In this document: one piece after another, positions 1 through 7,936 of the stretch | How the letters are laid out: each line of letters starts with the position of its first letter | Position numbering within the stretch: position 1 is the stretch's first letter | NCBI GenBank assembly: GCA_001970855.1 | Contig: LSSN01005714.1 | Span: 1-10,991 of the forward strand | Length of the DNA stretch: 10,991 bases | Direction of reading: 5' to 3' | Source: Smittium culicis | Taxonomy: Eukaryota; Kickxellomycota; Harpellomycetes; Harpellales; Legeriomycetaceae | The notes under the pieces: generated by a model | What the model was told of the DNA's origin: nothing | Database searches by the model: none | Seen by the model: the letters and a program-made list of their open reading frames with translations, nothing else | Made by a program: the position numbers and the translations under genes

Positions 1-189
1 ATTTTATAAGCTAATTAAATTAAATTTGCATGCTTGAGTAAATTTATTTGTGAATTGACTATTTTTATTGCAAATAACCTAGCCAATTGCCGATTGCACT
101 CTGAGAAGGCAATTTTCAGCTCTGTCGCAAAGTTTCTCATAATTTATAACACAGTAACTAAAACATGTACTTGGCGAATTAAGCTTTAC

Positions 190-209
190 TTTTTTTTTTT
201 AAAAAAAAA
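190..209. repeat. T11-A9 homopolymer junction
   Basis: Eleven T are followed directly by nine A. This self-complementary tract could fold back or exclude nucleosomes. A very similar T12-A10 junction lies at 3130-3151, but the flanks of the two are unrelated, so they are probably independent slippage products and not copies of one element. Confidence 0.5.
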
Positions 210-269
210 TAAACCCAAATTATTATATTTCTAATTCTAGATTTTAGCTAATTATTTTTGTTAATTTGC

Positions 270-294
270 AGCTAGTTCCTTGCTAGCTTTTTTT
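270..294 (+). terminator. Small hairpin followed by a T run (terminator-like)
   Basis: AGCTAG (270-275) pairs perfectly with CTAGCT (283-288) around a 7-base loop, and a run of seven T follows (288-294). In bacteria this would read as an intrinsic terminator. In a eukaryote a T run can stop RNA polymerase III, but no Pol III gene (tRNA-type A/B boxes) is visible upstream, so this may be chance. Confidence 0.2.
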
Positions 295-372
295 AGTATT
301 TAAAACCTTCTATGATGGCAAATTGCTATCTGAGAGGGTATTTGGACCAAAATGGGGTAAAAATACCTGTTT

Positions 373-392
373 CTTACTCAGAGATTTTACTG
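373..392 (-). repeat. Possible pogo/Tigger-type terminal repeat (right end)
   Basis: Read on the minus strand from 392, the sequence begins CAGTAAAATCTCTGAGTAAG and is abutted outside by TA at 393-394. Pogo/Tigger elements of the Tc1/mariner superfamily typically begin with CAGT next to a TA target duplication. The element body would lie to the left. No convincing matching left end was found in the window, so it would be a solo end or an element truncated by the window edge. Confidence 0.25.
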
Positions 393-1099
393 TACTTTCT
401 AATAAGATTTTAAAAAAAGCAATTCTACATAATAGAAAAAATTTGATAGGAAAAGTTCTGCTCGTCAAAATAATCTTATATTTATTTTGATACTAGGAAG
501 AATGAAAACAGGTTTTGATTAAATTAAGATAGAAAAAGGGTGTCAGAGGTGATTTTTAATATTTTTTTACTAGGATATGAGATTCGGGATGCTAAGAGCT
601 AATTTAAATTATTGAGACTGAGCAACGTGATAAAAATATAAAATGTATGAATTTAATTGTGAAGACAATATTATTTTACGTTTAATTGTCAATTTATTTG
701 ATAGACATATTATTAATGGCGGAACCCAAGTTACTGATTCGACATTCAATTTGATACCAGGATTTTAATAATTTAACTTAAAAACGGATTTATACATTGC
801 GGTTGCTAAAATTACGACGGAACGAAACGAAGAATGTATGCTCAACAAACATCGTAAGTATATTTAGAATAAGTTAAGGATAGATAGTTTTACAAGCATT
901 TTCTGAGTAATTATACGAGTTTCAAACAATTAGTGATTACTAATTTATCCAAGTCTGTAAATAATCTACAGATAGTCATGATGATAGTTTTAAAAACGAG
1001 TAAAGGAAATTGGTTAATATAATATAAGGAATGAAGAAGTGATAAAATATACATGAGTGACACACATCGAATTGATTAAATAATTAAAAAAAAACAAGA

Positions 1100-1105
1100 T
1101 TTATT
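1100..1105 (-). promoter_or_regulatory. Poly(A) signal of the dehydrogenase gene
   Basis: On the minus strand this reads AATAAA, 73 bases beyond the TAA stop of the dehydrogenase gene, and is followed by a T-rich run (complement of 1087-1094). Position and context fit a 3'-end processing signal. In such AT-rich DNA the hexamer also occurs by chance, so the call rests on its placement. Confidence 0.45.
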
Positions 1106-1178
1106 CAAGGTGAATAATAGGAGAAGAGCATAAAGGGAGTATTAGATTCTAATGCGAGAGGGTGTAGGTAGCAAGAGT

Positions 1179-1952
1179 TTATCTGTAGCTGTCGAGTTCA
1201 GGCGAGTCCCAAGAGAAGAATTTTCCAGAGAGGTCTTTTTGGAGGCGGATGGAGATGTTGGCGATGACGAAGCCAGGAACTTTGGGGTCGAGGAGTTTGT
1301 TAGTTTTGTGTAACTCAACGAATATGGCGAGGTCTTGTGGTTTCATAACATCTCCAGAGGCTCTTATAGTGGTCTGCATGTTGGTGTCGACTATTCCAGG
1401 ACGCAGAGCGAGGAAAGTGACAGCAGGCTCTTCAATGGTCAAACATGAAGTGAGCATGTTCAGGGCGGCCTTAGAGCTGCAATACGCACCCCCAGAGTAG
1501 TAGGCGTTTGTTCCAGCGCCCGAACTTATATTGATGACTCTGCCTTCGGTTTTGGTCAAGTATGGCAGCGCTTGCTGAGTGAGGTACAGGGGAGAGAAGA
1601 AATTGATGTCGAAATGGCGCATGAGATCAAGTTTGGATATTTCAGAGAGCTTCTTCAATGGATCCAAAGTGGCGGCGTTGTTTACTGGAGCATCGATTCT
1701 ACCAAACCTTTGAATCGAGTATTCTATATACTTATCGCAGGACTCATTGCTGGTTATATCTCCAACAAAATAACAGAACTTTGCGGAATATCTGATCTTG
1801 GAGCACTCAAAAGACAAATCTTCCAGATCCTTAGAGCTACGTGCAAAACCAACTACTTTGACACCCAGCTTGATCAATTCGATACATGTTGCACGGCCTA
1901 TACCTCTCGAGGCACCCGTTACTAAAACTACCTTTTGTGTATCGACAGACAT
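1179..1952 (-). CDS. Short-chain dehydrogenase/reductase, Irc24/sepiapterin-reductase-like
   Basis: This intact, intronless gene encodes 257 residues, the usual length for a classical SDR. A Rossmann fold starts near the N terminus: TGASRGIG at residues 12-19 is the dinucleotide-binding glycine motif, and Ala-Arg-Ser at 37-39 after strand beta2 suits NADP(H) rather than NAD. Asp65 (GDIT) should contact adenine. The catalytic set is complete: Asn117 (DINFF), Ser144 (ISSGAG), Tyr157 and Lys161 (YCSSK), followed by PG at 185-186 and a PGIVDTNMQ-type segment. That segment and the C-terminal layout resemble the yeast Irc24/YIR035C carbonyl (benzil) reductase family, so a cytosolic NADPH-dependent ketone/diketone reductase is likely; the true substrate cannot be told. 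Odd points: the NNAG motif reads NNAA (91-94), preceded by Ala-Pro (88-89) where Ala-Leu is usual. The ATG at 1952 has A at -3, and the Rossmann fold begins six residues in, which supports this start. Confidence 0.93.
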   Translation of the reverse strand: MSVDTQKVVLVTGASRGIGRATCIELIKLGVKVVGFARSSKDLEDLSFECSKIRYSAKFCYFVGDITSNESCDKYIEYSIQRFGRIDAPVNNAATLDPLKKLSEISKLDLMRHFDINFFSPLYLTQQALPYLTKTEGRVINISSGAGTNAYYSGGAYCSSKAALNMLTSCLTIEEPAVTFLALRPGIVDTNMQTTIRASGDVMKPQDLAIFVELHKTNKLLDPKVPGFVIANISIRLQKDLSGKFFSWDSPELDSYR

Positions 1953-1969
1953 TTTATTATATATTCTTT

Positions 1970-1980
1970 AAAAAAAAAAA
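1970..1980 (-). promoter_or_regulatory. Poly(dA:dT) tract upstream of the dehydrogenase
   Basis: An 11-base A run on the plus strand (T run on the coding strand) lies 17 bases upstream of the ATG. Such tracts are common nucleosome-depleting promoter or 5'-leader elements in fungi. No separate TATA box can be assigned, because TATA-like strings abound here. Confidence 0.25.
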
Positions 1981-2839
1981 CTTTTACTAGTTCAAAAAGG
2001 TAGCTTCATAAAGTAGCAAGATAAAAGGCTTCTAAAGAGTACTAGACTATATCTTATTCAAGCAGTCTTAATTTAGTCATTCAGGGAGACAACACTCAGC
2101 ACACTTAAAAACCATAGTTGGAAGAGCAAAGTGATAATTATGTATTATTGGATGTATCATTATTATCAGCCAATAATTAATTATTATTTGATATTAAATT
2201 AAATTAATGTTATATGGTTGGATTATTTTATTAGCTCAAATAAAGCCTACATCCGCTGAAAGGGGATGTTTAGTTATAAAAGCGTAAATAATTAGCGAAT
2301 ATATTATAAAGATCTCGAATCTAGTAGCCATGCTTGGCCATTCAGAAATAATATTTCCTATTATATTGCGGTAAAGACAATGCTAATTGGAACTACTATA
2401 TCAACGCGTGCAAACTACAAAGCTGGACTAAGGTATATAAACGAGTCTAGATATCCCCATATTATGATCAAACTTTTCAACGTCGATTTCAAGTTCTAGT
2501 TTTTCTCTTGTCCTAATCCTTGCCCTAGTTTTAAAAATATTCTTATCTTAGAGAAATCAAACAATAATAAAATACTCGAGGTTGGTTCATTGCATTTGGT
2601 AACATTTTGTTGTGAAACTTACAATTAGCCTAAAAAGAGGGGGGAAAGCAAGATGATTAATTGGCTGGTTCACAGATTGGCAGATTATTTAAATTCTGCG
2701 TACTTGTAATTTTTTTGCCAAGTTTTTTTTTTACAGAGAGTTTATTAAACATAATTTAAAAGTATTCAAAAAACTAATAAAAAATATACTTTTGCCAATT
2801 AAATTCTAAATAACTCCTGAGACTCAATAAAAAGAATAG

Positions 2840-2891
2840 CTGCTTTTTAGCCCTTTCAAAGGCGAATTCTTTTAAACGAATTTAAAAGCAG
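2840..2891. repeat. Three-way-junction inverted repeat (cruciform-like)
   Basis: CTGCTTTTTA (2840-2849) pairs with TAAAAGCAG (2883-2891), one T bulged. Inside lie two further hairpins: CCTTT/AAAGG at 2852-2862 with a single-base loop, and AATTC/GAATT at 2865-2869 and 2878-2882. Outer stem plus two inner arms form a miniature cloverleaf of 52 bases. It lacks tRNA features (no T-loop GTTCGA consensus, no 7-bp acceptor with anticodon arm). It may be a miniature transposon end or a cruciform. Confidence 0.4.
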
Positions 2892-3129
2892 TAGTTGTAT
2901 AAATAAATATAAGACTATTACTTATCTGATATGTATAATTCAATTTCAATAATTATTTTAATGTCTATACTTTAATTGTAACTATGTTAATTATTTGGAT
3001 AATTTAGGTTGATAAAAAAATGCCAGCATATCATAAAGGATTAAAAAATTATGTCAATTTATTAAAAGTGTGTACATCTAATACGTGGATATACTTGCAT
3101 AGACTCGGATAAATACCACTAAAAAAGAG

Positions 3130-3151
3130 TTTTTTTTTTTTAAAAAAAAAA
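3130..3151. repeat. T12-A10 homopolymer junction
   Basis: Twelve T followed directly by ten A, like the tract at 190-209. The flanking sequences differ. It interrupts an otherwise slightly less AT-rich patch and likely arose by slippage. Confidence 0.5.
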
Positions 3152-3290
3152 TCATTTGATTAGCAGTTTCATTGTTTGCTATCATTAATGACAGAGAGAC
3201 AGCACTTGGCTTTGCATGCTCACGTCCACATTCTAGTCTCATAAAACTGTTAGCTAAATTCAACAAGAAAAGTTTCGATATTCGGGCAAA

Positions 3291-3329
3291 ATGAAGTCAG
3301 TTTTAACCCTTTCCTTGGCGGTAGATTAA
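3291..3329 (+). other. Orphan signal-peptide-like start (12 codons)
   Basis: An ATG in good context (AAA before it) opens MKSVLTLSLAVD and then stops at TAA. A basic residue followed by a short hydrophobic stretch resembles the start of a secreted protein. The GTAGAT at 3321-3326 could be a splice donor, but no following exon or convincing acceptor with coding sequence is seen; AT-rich repeat DNA follows. It may be the stub of a destroyed gene or chance. The preceding 100 bases are less AT-rich than average, as a promoter or leader might be. Confidence 0.2.
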
Positions 3330-3640
3330 AAATTTTTTTTATAAAATGCGCATTACTGTTCAGTAGACCAAAAATGATCTACAAAAATCAATCGTCATTT
3401 TTAGGTTATGTATTTTTTTAGTAGATATTTTTGATTTTTCAATTTATTTATTTTATTTAAAAAGAACTATTTGCTAAAAATAATTCAGATTTTTTTATTT
3501 GAATAATTAAATACTAAATTTCGTACGCTGTAACTCATTATTTATAAAAACGCCTTCTTTGTTCTGTACCTCTCATATTAAATAAAAAACTGTTGAACCA
3601 GAAAATTTTCTGGGTGTAACTGGGCCGAAAAAACTATATA
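3330..3640. other. AT-rich spacer before the DNA transposon
   Basis: I see no gene and no clear structure apart from short A/T runs. GAAAATTTTC at 3601-3610 is a short palindrome. The last two bases, TA at 3639-3640, are the likely left target-site duplication of the adjoining transposon. Confidence 0.5.
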
Positions 3641-3663
3641 AAGATCACCCTCGTTATTCGCGA
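3641..3663 (+). repeat. Left terminal inverted repeat of the Tigger-type element
   Basis: This contains CACCCTCGTTATTCGCGA, and a second TTATTCGCGAA follows at 3669-3679, making a short internal repetition within the end. A CCTC...TTATTCGCG-like end is, from memory, characteristic of Tigger-type elements. TA lies immediately outside. The canonical first bases CAGT are not preserved. Confidence 0.55.
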
Positions 3664-4230
3664 TTTTGTTATTCGCGAAATTTCAAGATTCCCGGAAATT
3701 CAAAAATTGTGCGTTCATAATTTATGTGATTTTTTTTTCGAGTGTAAAATTTATTTTTTTATAAAAATTCCAAAAAAATAAAATTATTCTTTATTTATAA
3801 GATAATGGCGATTTTCTGAATTGATGCTAAAAATAACTATAATTTGGTCGTCAACTTATTATAAATCTCTTTTATTGATCTGATCCTAGCTTTACTTTTT
3901 TGATCTTTATAATAATAAAATCATATTTAATAACTTTTTTACTATTGTTAAAGTATAAAAATGCAAAAATGTTTGAAAAAAAAGAGAAAGTAAATATTTA
4001 TTTCCGAAAAGATAGAAGTTCTTGATACACTTCATAATGAAAATAGTTACCCAAAGTTGCAAAAATGAAAAGAATAAATGAAAGTGCTTTGAGGTATAAT
4101 GTTTAAAAATTCTGGAAAAATTGGGAAAATCAATCAATTTTGCCTATATATTAGTAAAGATATGACTTTTTATCATAGACTTGAGATTATTTCTAAAATG
4201 AAAAAAGGCTAAAATAATAGATAGACTTAC

Positions 4231-4272
4231 AGCTGAGGGGAAATTCCCCAGCTACAACAGCATCTGTCGTAG
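4231..4272. repeat. Two adjacent hairpins
   Basis: First, AGCT (4231-4234) and GGGG (4237-4240) pair with CCCC and AGCT (4246-4253) with a GA bulge; the centre is GGGGAAATTCCCC. Immediately after, CTACAACA (4252-4259) pairs with TGTCGTAG (4265-4272) with one A-C mismatch. GC-containing stems are conspicuous in this AT-rich surround. No RNA family is recognised. Confidence 0.4.
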
Positions 4273-4301
4273 ATTCACACTATAATAAATTAAAACAAAA
4301 T

Positions 4302-4398
4302 CCTTTTTAGAAAACCTCTTTAGTTTTTTTTTTGTAGAATGAGATCTATTAGTCTCTCCTTCTACAAAGACCTTTTTTATAAAGAGGCAGAAAAAAGG
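4302..4398. repeat. 97-base nested foldback inverted repeat
   Basis: Four successive arms pair in register: CCTTTTT (4302-4308) with AAAAAGG (4392-4398); CCTCTTTA (4315-4322) with TAAAGAGG (4380-4387); TTTGTAGAA (4331-4339) with TTCTACAAA (4360-4368); and GAGA (4341-4344) with TCTC (4353-4356), around the loop TCTATTAG. Unpaired or T-rich gaps separate the arms. This could be a foldback miniature transposon, or an old inverted duplication giving a long hairpin transcript. It lies inside the Tigger interval, so it may be a later insertion. Confidence 0.6.
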
Positions 4399-4590
4399 GA
4401 GTTATTTAACATATTTTTTTATAAATATTATATTTGCTTTACTTAATTTAGTTTTTTCTATATACTATTTATTATTTCACAGGATAATACACCTAAAAGA
4501 TTTTACACAGGTCAAATATGCTGTTAAATACCGTTTAGGAAAAAGAGATGAAAAGAAAAGAAATGAAAAAGTTCTTTTTTTAATTTTTCT

Positions 4591-4617
4591 ATATAAGAAA
4601 GCGTACTTTCTTTATAT
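4591..4617. repeat. Hairpin with CGTA loop
   Basis: ATATAAGAAAG (4591-4601) pairs with CTTTCTTTATAT (4606-4617), with one extra T bulged, around CGTA. It is a near-perfect 11-bp stem. No function can be assigned. Confidence 0.4.
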
Positions 4618-4757
4618 ATTATATTAGGCTTTTATTTTTATCATTTTTAAGATCGATAAAATTAAACTTGTACAATTAAACAAACAAAATTATAAATTAT
4701 AAGTCTTAATAAGTAATTTACAACATAATTTCATAATATTTGGATAAAAATTATACG

Positions 4758-5033
4758 TCAACAAGCTTGAGTAAGCCTATGGCGAATCATCTATTAATCA
4801 AAAAGTACTATCAATATTTCAGGATATTAAATGAGCATTCCCAAGCGAAGAAAGTATTACATTTTCTCAATTATTGGGTGGTTTGAAAATTTTTAACGTA
4901 TGAAGACCTAGATATTATATAATTTACTGGAAATTTTGCGAGTGGTGGTCGTAAATCTGGAAGAAAATCCCCTAATTAATTGGGCAGAATTATTATAGAA
5001 GGGGGTTATCTACCCCGCAAGGTAAATTCTTAA
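4758..5033 (+). pseudogene. Anonymous decayed coding relic
   Basis: One frame stays protein-like for about 90 codons with three internal stops (4884, 4920, 4977). It includes a 35-codon ATG stretch (4779-4886) and later a basic segment SGGRKSGRKSPN followed by GRIIIEGGYLPRK. Base composition is less AT-rich than around it. I do not recognise the family. It could be a piece of another transposon nested in the Tigger interval, or chance. Confidence 0.25.
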
Positions 5034-5559
5034 AAATATAATAAATATTTCTAAATTAATTTCAAGTTTAATATAGGTATCTATTTGTCGGAGATTTTCC
5101 CACTTCTCCACCTAGAGTTTATATTCTAGGGTTTTATTTGGTTCAAAATTTGTACAAGAAAAGATTTATAAAAAAAAGATATTAAACTTTGATTATTTTT
5201 TATTCAGTAGTTGTTGTATCTCCTCCTTTTTTCTTTTTTTTAACAAAAAGTTACGACTATTTATATCAAAATGCTTTTTTTACAAAAAAATCGATCATTG
5301 ACACTACCAGTTTATACAGTGCATCTGTAATAAGTTTAAAATATAAAGTGTTGGTATAAAAAAAATAACCTAGTAGTTATTCGAAAGTAAAATGTATAAA
5401 ATAATATAAAATTACTCATATAGAGGATCGCTTTATAAAAAACTCACCAAGAATATATTGTTCTTTGTGATAAAAACTAAAGAAATTCCTTTTTAATCAT
5501 AACCTTTAAGATCTGAAATCTTAATAGAAAGAAAAAATAGAATCAAAGAAAATAATAAA

Positions 5560-6532
5560 ATGATTGGAATTGATGCAATTTCTTTGGCTAGAAAGAATCC
5601 ACTACGACATATTATGGACGAAATTTTTATTTATTGGAAACGTATGCCGATAAGAAAGTATATTTCATTATATGAAAAAACAGTCTCTGGGTTTAAACTC
5701 GTATAAAATAAAGTTAAAATGATACTATTATAAAATTAAACAGGAGATTATAAATTAAATACAATGTTAATAAACTCTATTGAAACCTTCAAAACTTTAA
5801 AAGAAAACAACAAAAATGATCTCAAAGTAATTTGGAGATCTTCAAAAAAAAATTATATGAAATTACATTTTTGTTAGTATTTAAAGAATGAAATCCAGCA
5901 TGAGCTAAACTATTACTGTGAAAAAATGAATATACTTTAAAATATTCCTTTTAATGGATTATGCATCAGTACACTCTAAATATATTTTTAATCTAATAAA
6001 AGTAATAGAATTTCTTTCCATACCCCAAAACCAAATTCTTTGATATAGCCAATCAATCAAAGAGTTATTTTGGAATTTTAAGTATGTTAATAAAAAAAAC
6101 TTTTGAAAAGCTAAAAAACTCAGAAAAGAAATACAAAAATCTAGTATCAGTTTTTTTGGAAAATTTATAACATAAAAATTCGATAGAAATTATCATAATC
6201 CTGGGAACTAGTACCAGCCTTGTGTTTAAGAGGTGTCTAAGAAAATACAATGCCATTAATGTGCGAGAATAACTTAATAGAAATAAACATTAAGATTTCG
6301 AATCTAAAATTTTTTGACTAAATATGTGTACAGAAATGAGGTATAGAGACCTAACATCGGATTATATAAATGAGCATCTTTTGGAGGACAATTCTGATGA
6401 CGATGAATTAAGTGAAAATTTTTGAATAAGAATGAAAAATATCTAAGCTCGAATGATGAAAAATATGAAGAAATCCAACCTGATACTAACTTAATTTTAA
6501 GGCTAGATAAAGGAATCAATCATAAAGAATAA
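5560..6532 (+). pseudogene. pogo/Tigger-type (DDE_1, CENP-B-like) transposase, heavily decayed
   Basis: No long ORF survives, but transposase motifs appear in order across two to three frames. 5560-5703: 48 codons whose MDEIFIYWKRM and ISLYEKTVSGFK resemble the CENP-B/Tc5 helix-turn-helix domain. 5763-5780: YNVNKLY*N, apparently the first-aspartate motif (normally N-x-DETG) with D read as N, E as K and TG lost. 5838-5873: KKKLYEITFLLV. 5893-5937: LNYYCEKMN. 5940-5996: KYSF*WIM, then a mutated second-aspartate region. 6022-6078: PNSLI*PINQRVILEF, the hallmark third-aspartate motif, with Q now a stop, D now N and G now R. 6199-6237: SWELVPALCLRGV, where the family has a conserved W-x-x-V then NC-F. 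The acidic tail (6324-6532) is split by a frameshift at a T run. Most key losses look like G-to-A or C-to-T changes. The N-terminal DNA-binding part upstream was not found. Confidence 0.82.
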
Positions 6533-7120
6533 TTTATAGCTATTTTTGAACTATAAAAAGATAATTAGCATAGACCAGTAATTATAAATTGAAAAATTAG
6601 AAGATATCTTCACCCATACCACGTTATTATAAACTGTTCAAAAAATTAGTTTAGCACACTGTTAAGATTTTATTAATTTATATAATACATTTCCTTATTA
6701 AAAAAACCAAAAACTATTGTTAAATGCATTAATAACTTTTTCAATTAAGATCTGCCAAATATGAGGATCTACGCTTACAAATAGAACATGTTTATATTCA
6801 AGGGATCCGCAATGTTTGTGCTTTAATATATTATATTATAGTATTTAAATTATATAATTTATCGAATCTGTACTTATCTTGTTTGTTTTAAAGCTCTTAT
6901 AAAAAAGTTGATCTTTTCATAAAATGAAAATGCAGTCAAAATTTTTTTGAGAATTTAATAAAAGACAAAAACTTTAAAACCAAAATAAATAAGATTTTGA
7001 TTACTATATTTAAATCGCTTTATTAAAAATAAAAATAGTTTCTTTAGTATAAAAGAAATAATTTTTAACTTATTTACCAAATCAAATAGACGACTATTTT
7101 TTCATTACAGTCTTAATTAA
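6533..7120. other. AT-rich interior of the transposon with an anonymous open scrap
   Basis: No gene is recognised. A frame open from 6736 to a stop at 6889-6891 (51 codons, no ATG start) contains the protein-like stretch SAKYEDLRLQIEHVYIQGIR before becoming AT-driven. I cannot place it in a family. The rest is A/T-run DNA. Confidence 0.35.
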
Positions 7121-7255
7121 AACTATTGTCGCGCCATACCATTTATCTTACATAGTTCTAAGACTAAGGCAGGGATTGTGATTTTAATAAATGTTTCTGG
7201 AAAAAATTTATTAATCGATTCTAAAATTATAATTTTGGATAAGTTTTTTTTTTTT
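7121..7255 (+). pseudogene. Possible LINE-type endonuclease scrap
   Basis: This 45-codon stretch lies between stops and includes HSSKTKAGIVILINVSGKN. Non-LTR retrotransposon endonucleases (EEP fold) often carry a similar serine/lysine-glycine segment leading to 'GV-x-ILIN'. No upstream QE-type or downstream catalytic SDH motif was found, and the stretch ends in a 13-T run. The match is suggestive only. Confidence 0.25.
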
Positions 7256-7258
7256 TGA

Positions 7259-7936
7259 TTATTTTATCATGTATAATATGAAATATTATTAATTTATTCA
7301 TTCAACCATACTTTTTATTTTTTAATTATAGAATTGAAGAAAATTTGAAATAATTAGAATTCTTTCATGTTTTTAATTTTACTAATTTCGTTTCGTTTCG
7401 TTTTTTATTTATTAGTTAAAAGGAATTTGAAAAAAAAATATTAAAAAATGTATTAAAAGGTACTTTAACAGATAAATTTATATTTTATTGAGGTCATGTA
7501 TAAATAGAATGGGCTGGGTTACTAAAATTAGCTTATAATAAACTATTGAAAATTTTGCGTAAAATGAAAATACTAATTTCGAACTAATTTTTAAATAAAC
7601 TGAAAATACAACAAAGAAATATTCTCATTTTTCACGATATTTTTAGTATTCGGGATTACAATTATTCAATTATAGAATTAACAGCTTAATTCTATTATTG
7701 TTCGCGAATTTTATTGGACAAAATTTTATACTAGTGTTAGGGGTAAATTGGTTAATCCCTAATTAAGTAATTAGCCACTAATATAGCTTTTACTAATCAC
7801 AAGTATTATTATATTATAACATAGTTAATAAATATATATTATGTCCCTCATCCCTAAATAAACACATATAAAATATAACACTAGAACGAATATTAATAGT
7901 TCTTCTGTAAATTGCGTACAAATTGGCTTTTATTTT
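7259..7936. other. AT-rich region near the right transposon end
   Basis: No gene is seen. It contains the simple repeat listed at 7386-7400 and, at 7699-7706, another TTCGCGAA like the core of the terminal repeats, which may be a degenerate sub-terminal repeat of the same element. Confidence 0.5.
7386..7400. repeat. Microsatellite (TTTCG)x3
   Basis: Three exact tandem copies of TTTCG are followed by a T run. This is a short simple repeat without further implication. Confidence 0.7.

Larger units (their letters stand above)
1..1099. other. AT-rich intergenic region, no gene recognised
   Basis: This stretch is strongly AT-rich, with stops in all frames. The longest open stretch, about 66 codons from position 34, starts at TTG rather than ATG, runs into poly-Phe/Lys codons made by a T/A tract, and has no recognisable protein character. 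Slightly less AT-rich patches (about 80-130, 310-395, 715-840) could be remnants of repeats. The few structures that stand out are listed separately: a T-run/A-run junction at 190-209, a hairpin plus T run at 270-294, and a possible transposon end at 373-392. Confidence 0.6.
1981..3290. other. AT-rich intergenic region with isolated promoter-like and hairpin motifs
   Basis: No gene is recognised. A TATATAA at 2434-2440 is followed by an ATG (2465) that opens only 11 codons before a stop, so no gene is attached. ACATCC (2249-2254) and GGATGT (2264-2269) form a 6-bp hairpin. A compact three-armed inverted repeat at 2840-2891 is listed separately. A minus-strand open stretch of 62 codons (3078-3266) crosses a homopolymer run, resembles no family I know, and is probably fortuitous. 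Confidence 0.55.

Noticed and set aside
152..172. CAGTAAC at 152 as the left partner of the transposon end at 392
   Set aside because: Only the first six bases match, and it is not flanked by TA on its outer side.
1249..1925. Plus-strand open frames of 83 and 117 codons
   Set aside because: They are antisense to the dehydrogenase gene and have no recognisable domain; the minus-strand frame has the complete SDR motif set.
2434..2500. TATATAA followed by ATG at 2465 as a promoter and small gene
   Set aside because: The frame closes after 11 codons, and TATA-like strings are frequent in this composition.
3907..4137. Minus-strand 76-codon frame rich in Phe and Leu
   Set aside because: Its composition is what A/T-rich DNA gives on this strand, and no domain or gene context supports it.
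5318..5335. CAGTGCATCTGTAATAAG as another pogo-type transposon end
   Set aside because: The similarity to the end at 392 is weak, and there is no partner end with matching orientation.
6206..6241. Reading NxYQPCVxEV as the third-aspartate motif of the transposase
   Set aside because: A far better match to that motif lies at 6022-6078, and this spot in the same frame as it reads as the downstream W-x-x-V...C motif.
6065..6519. Minus-strand frames of 63 and 71 codons
   Set aside because: They lie antisense to the decayed transposase, whose motifs are legible on the plus strand.
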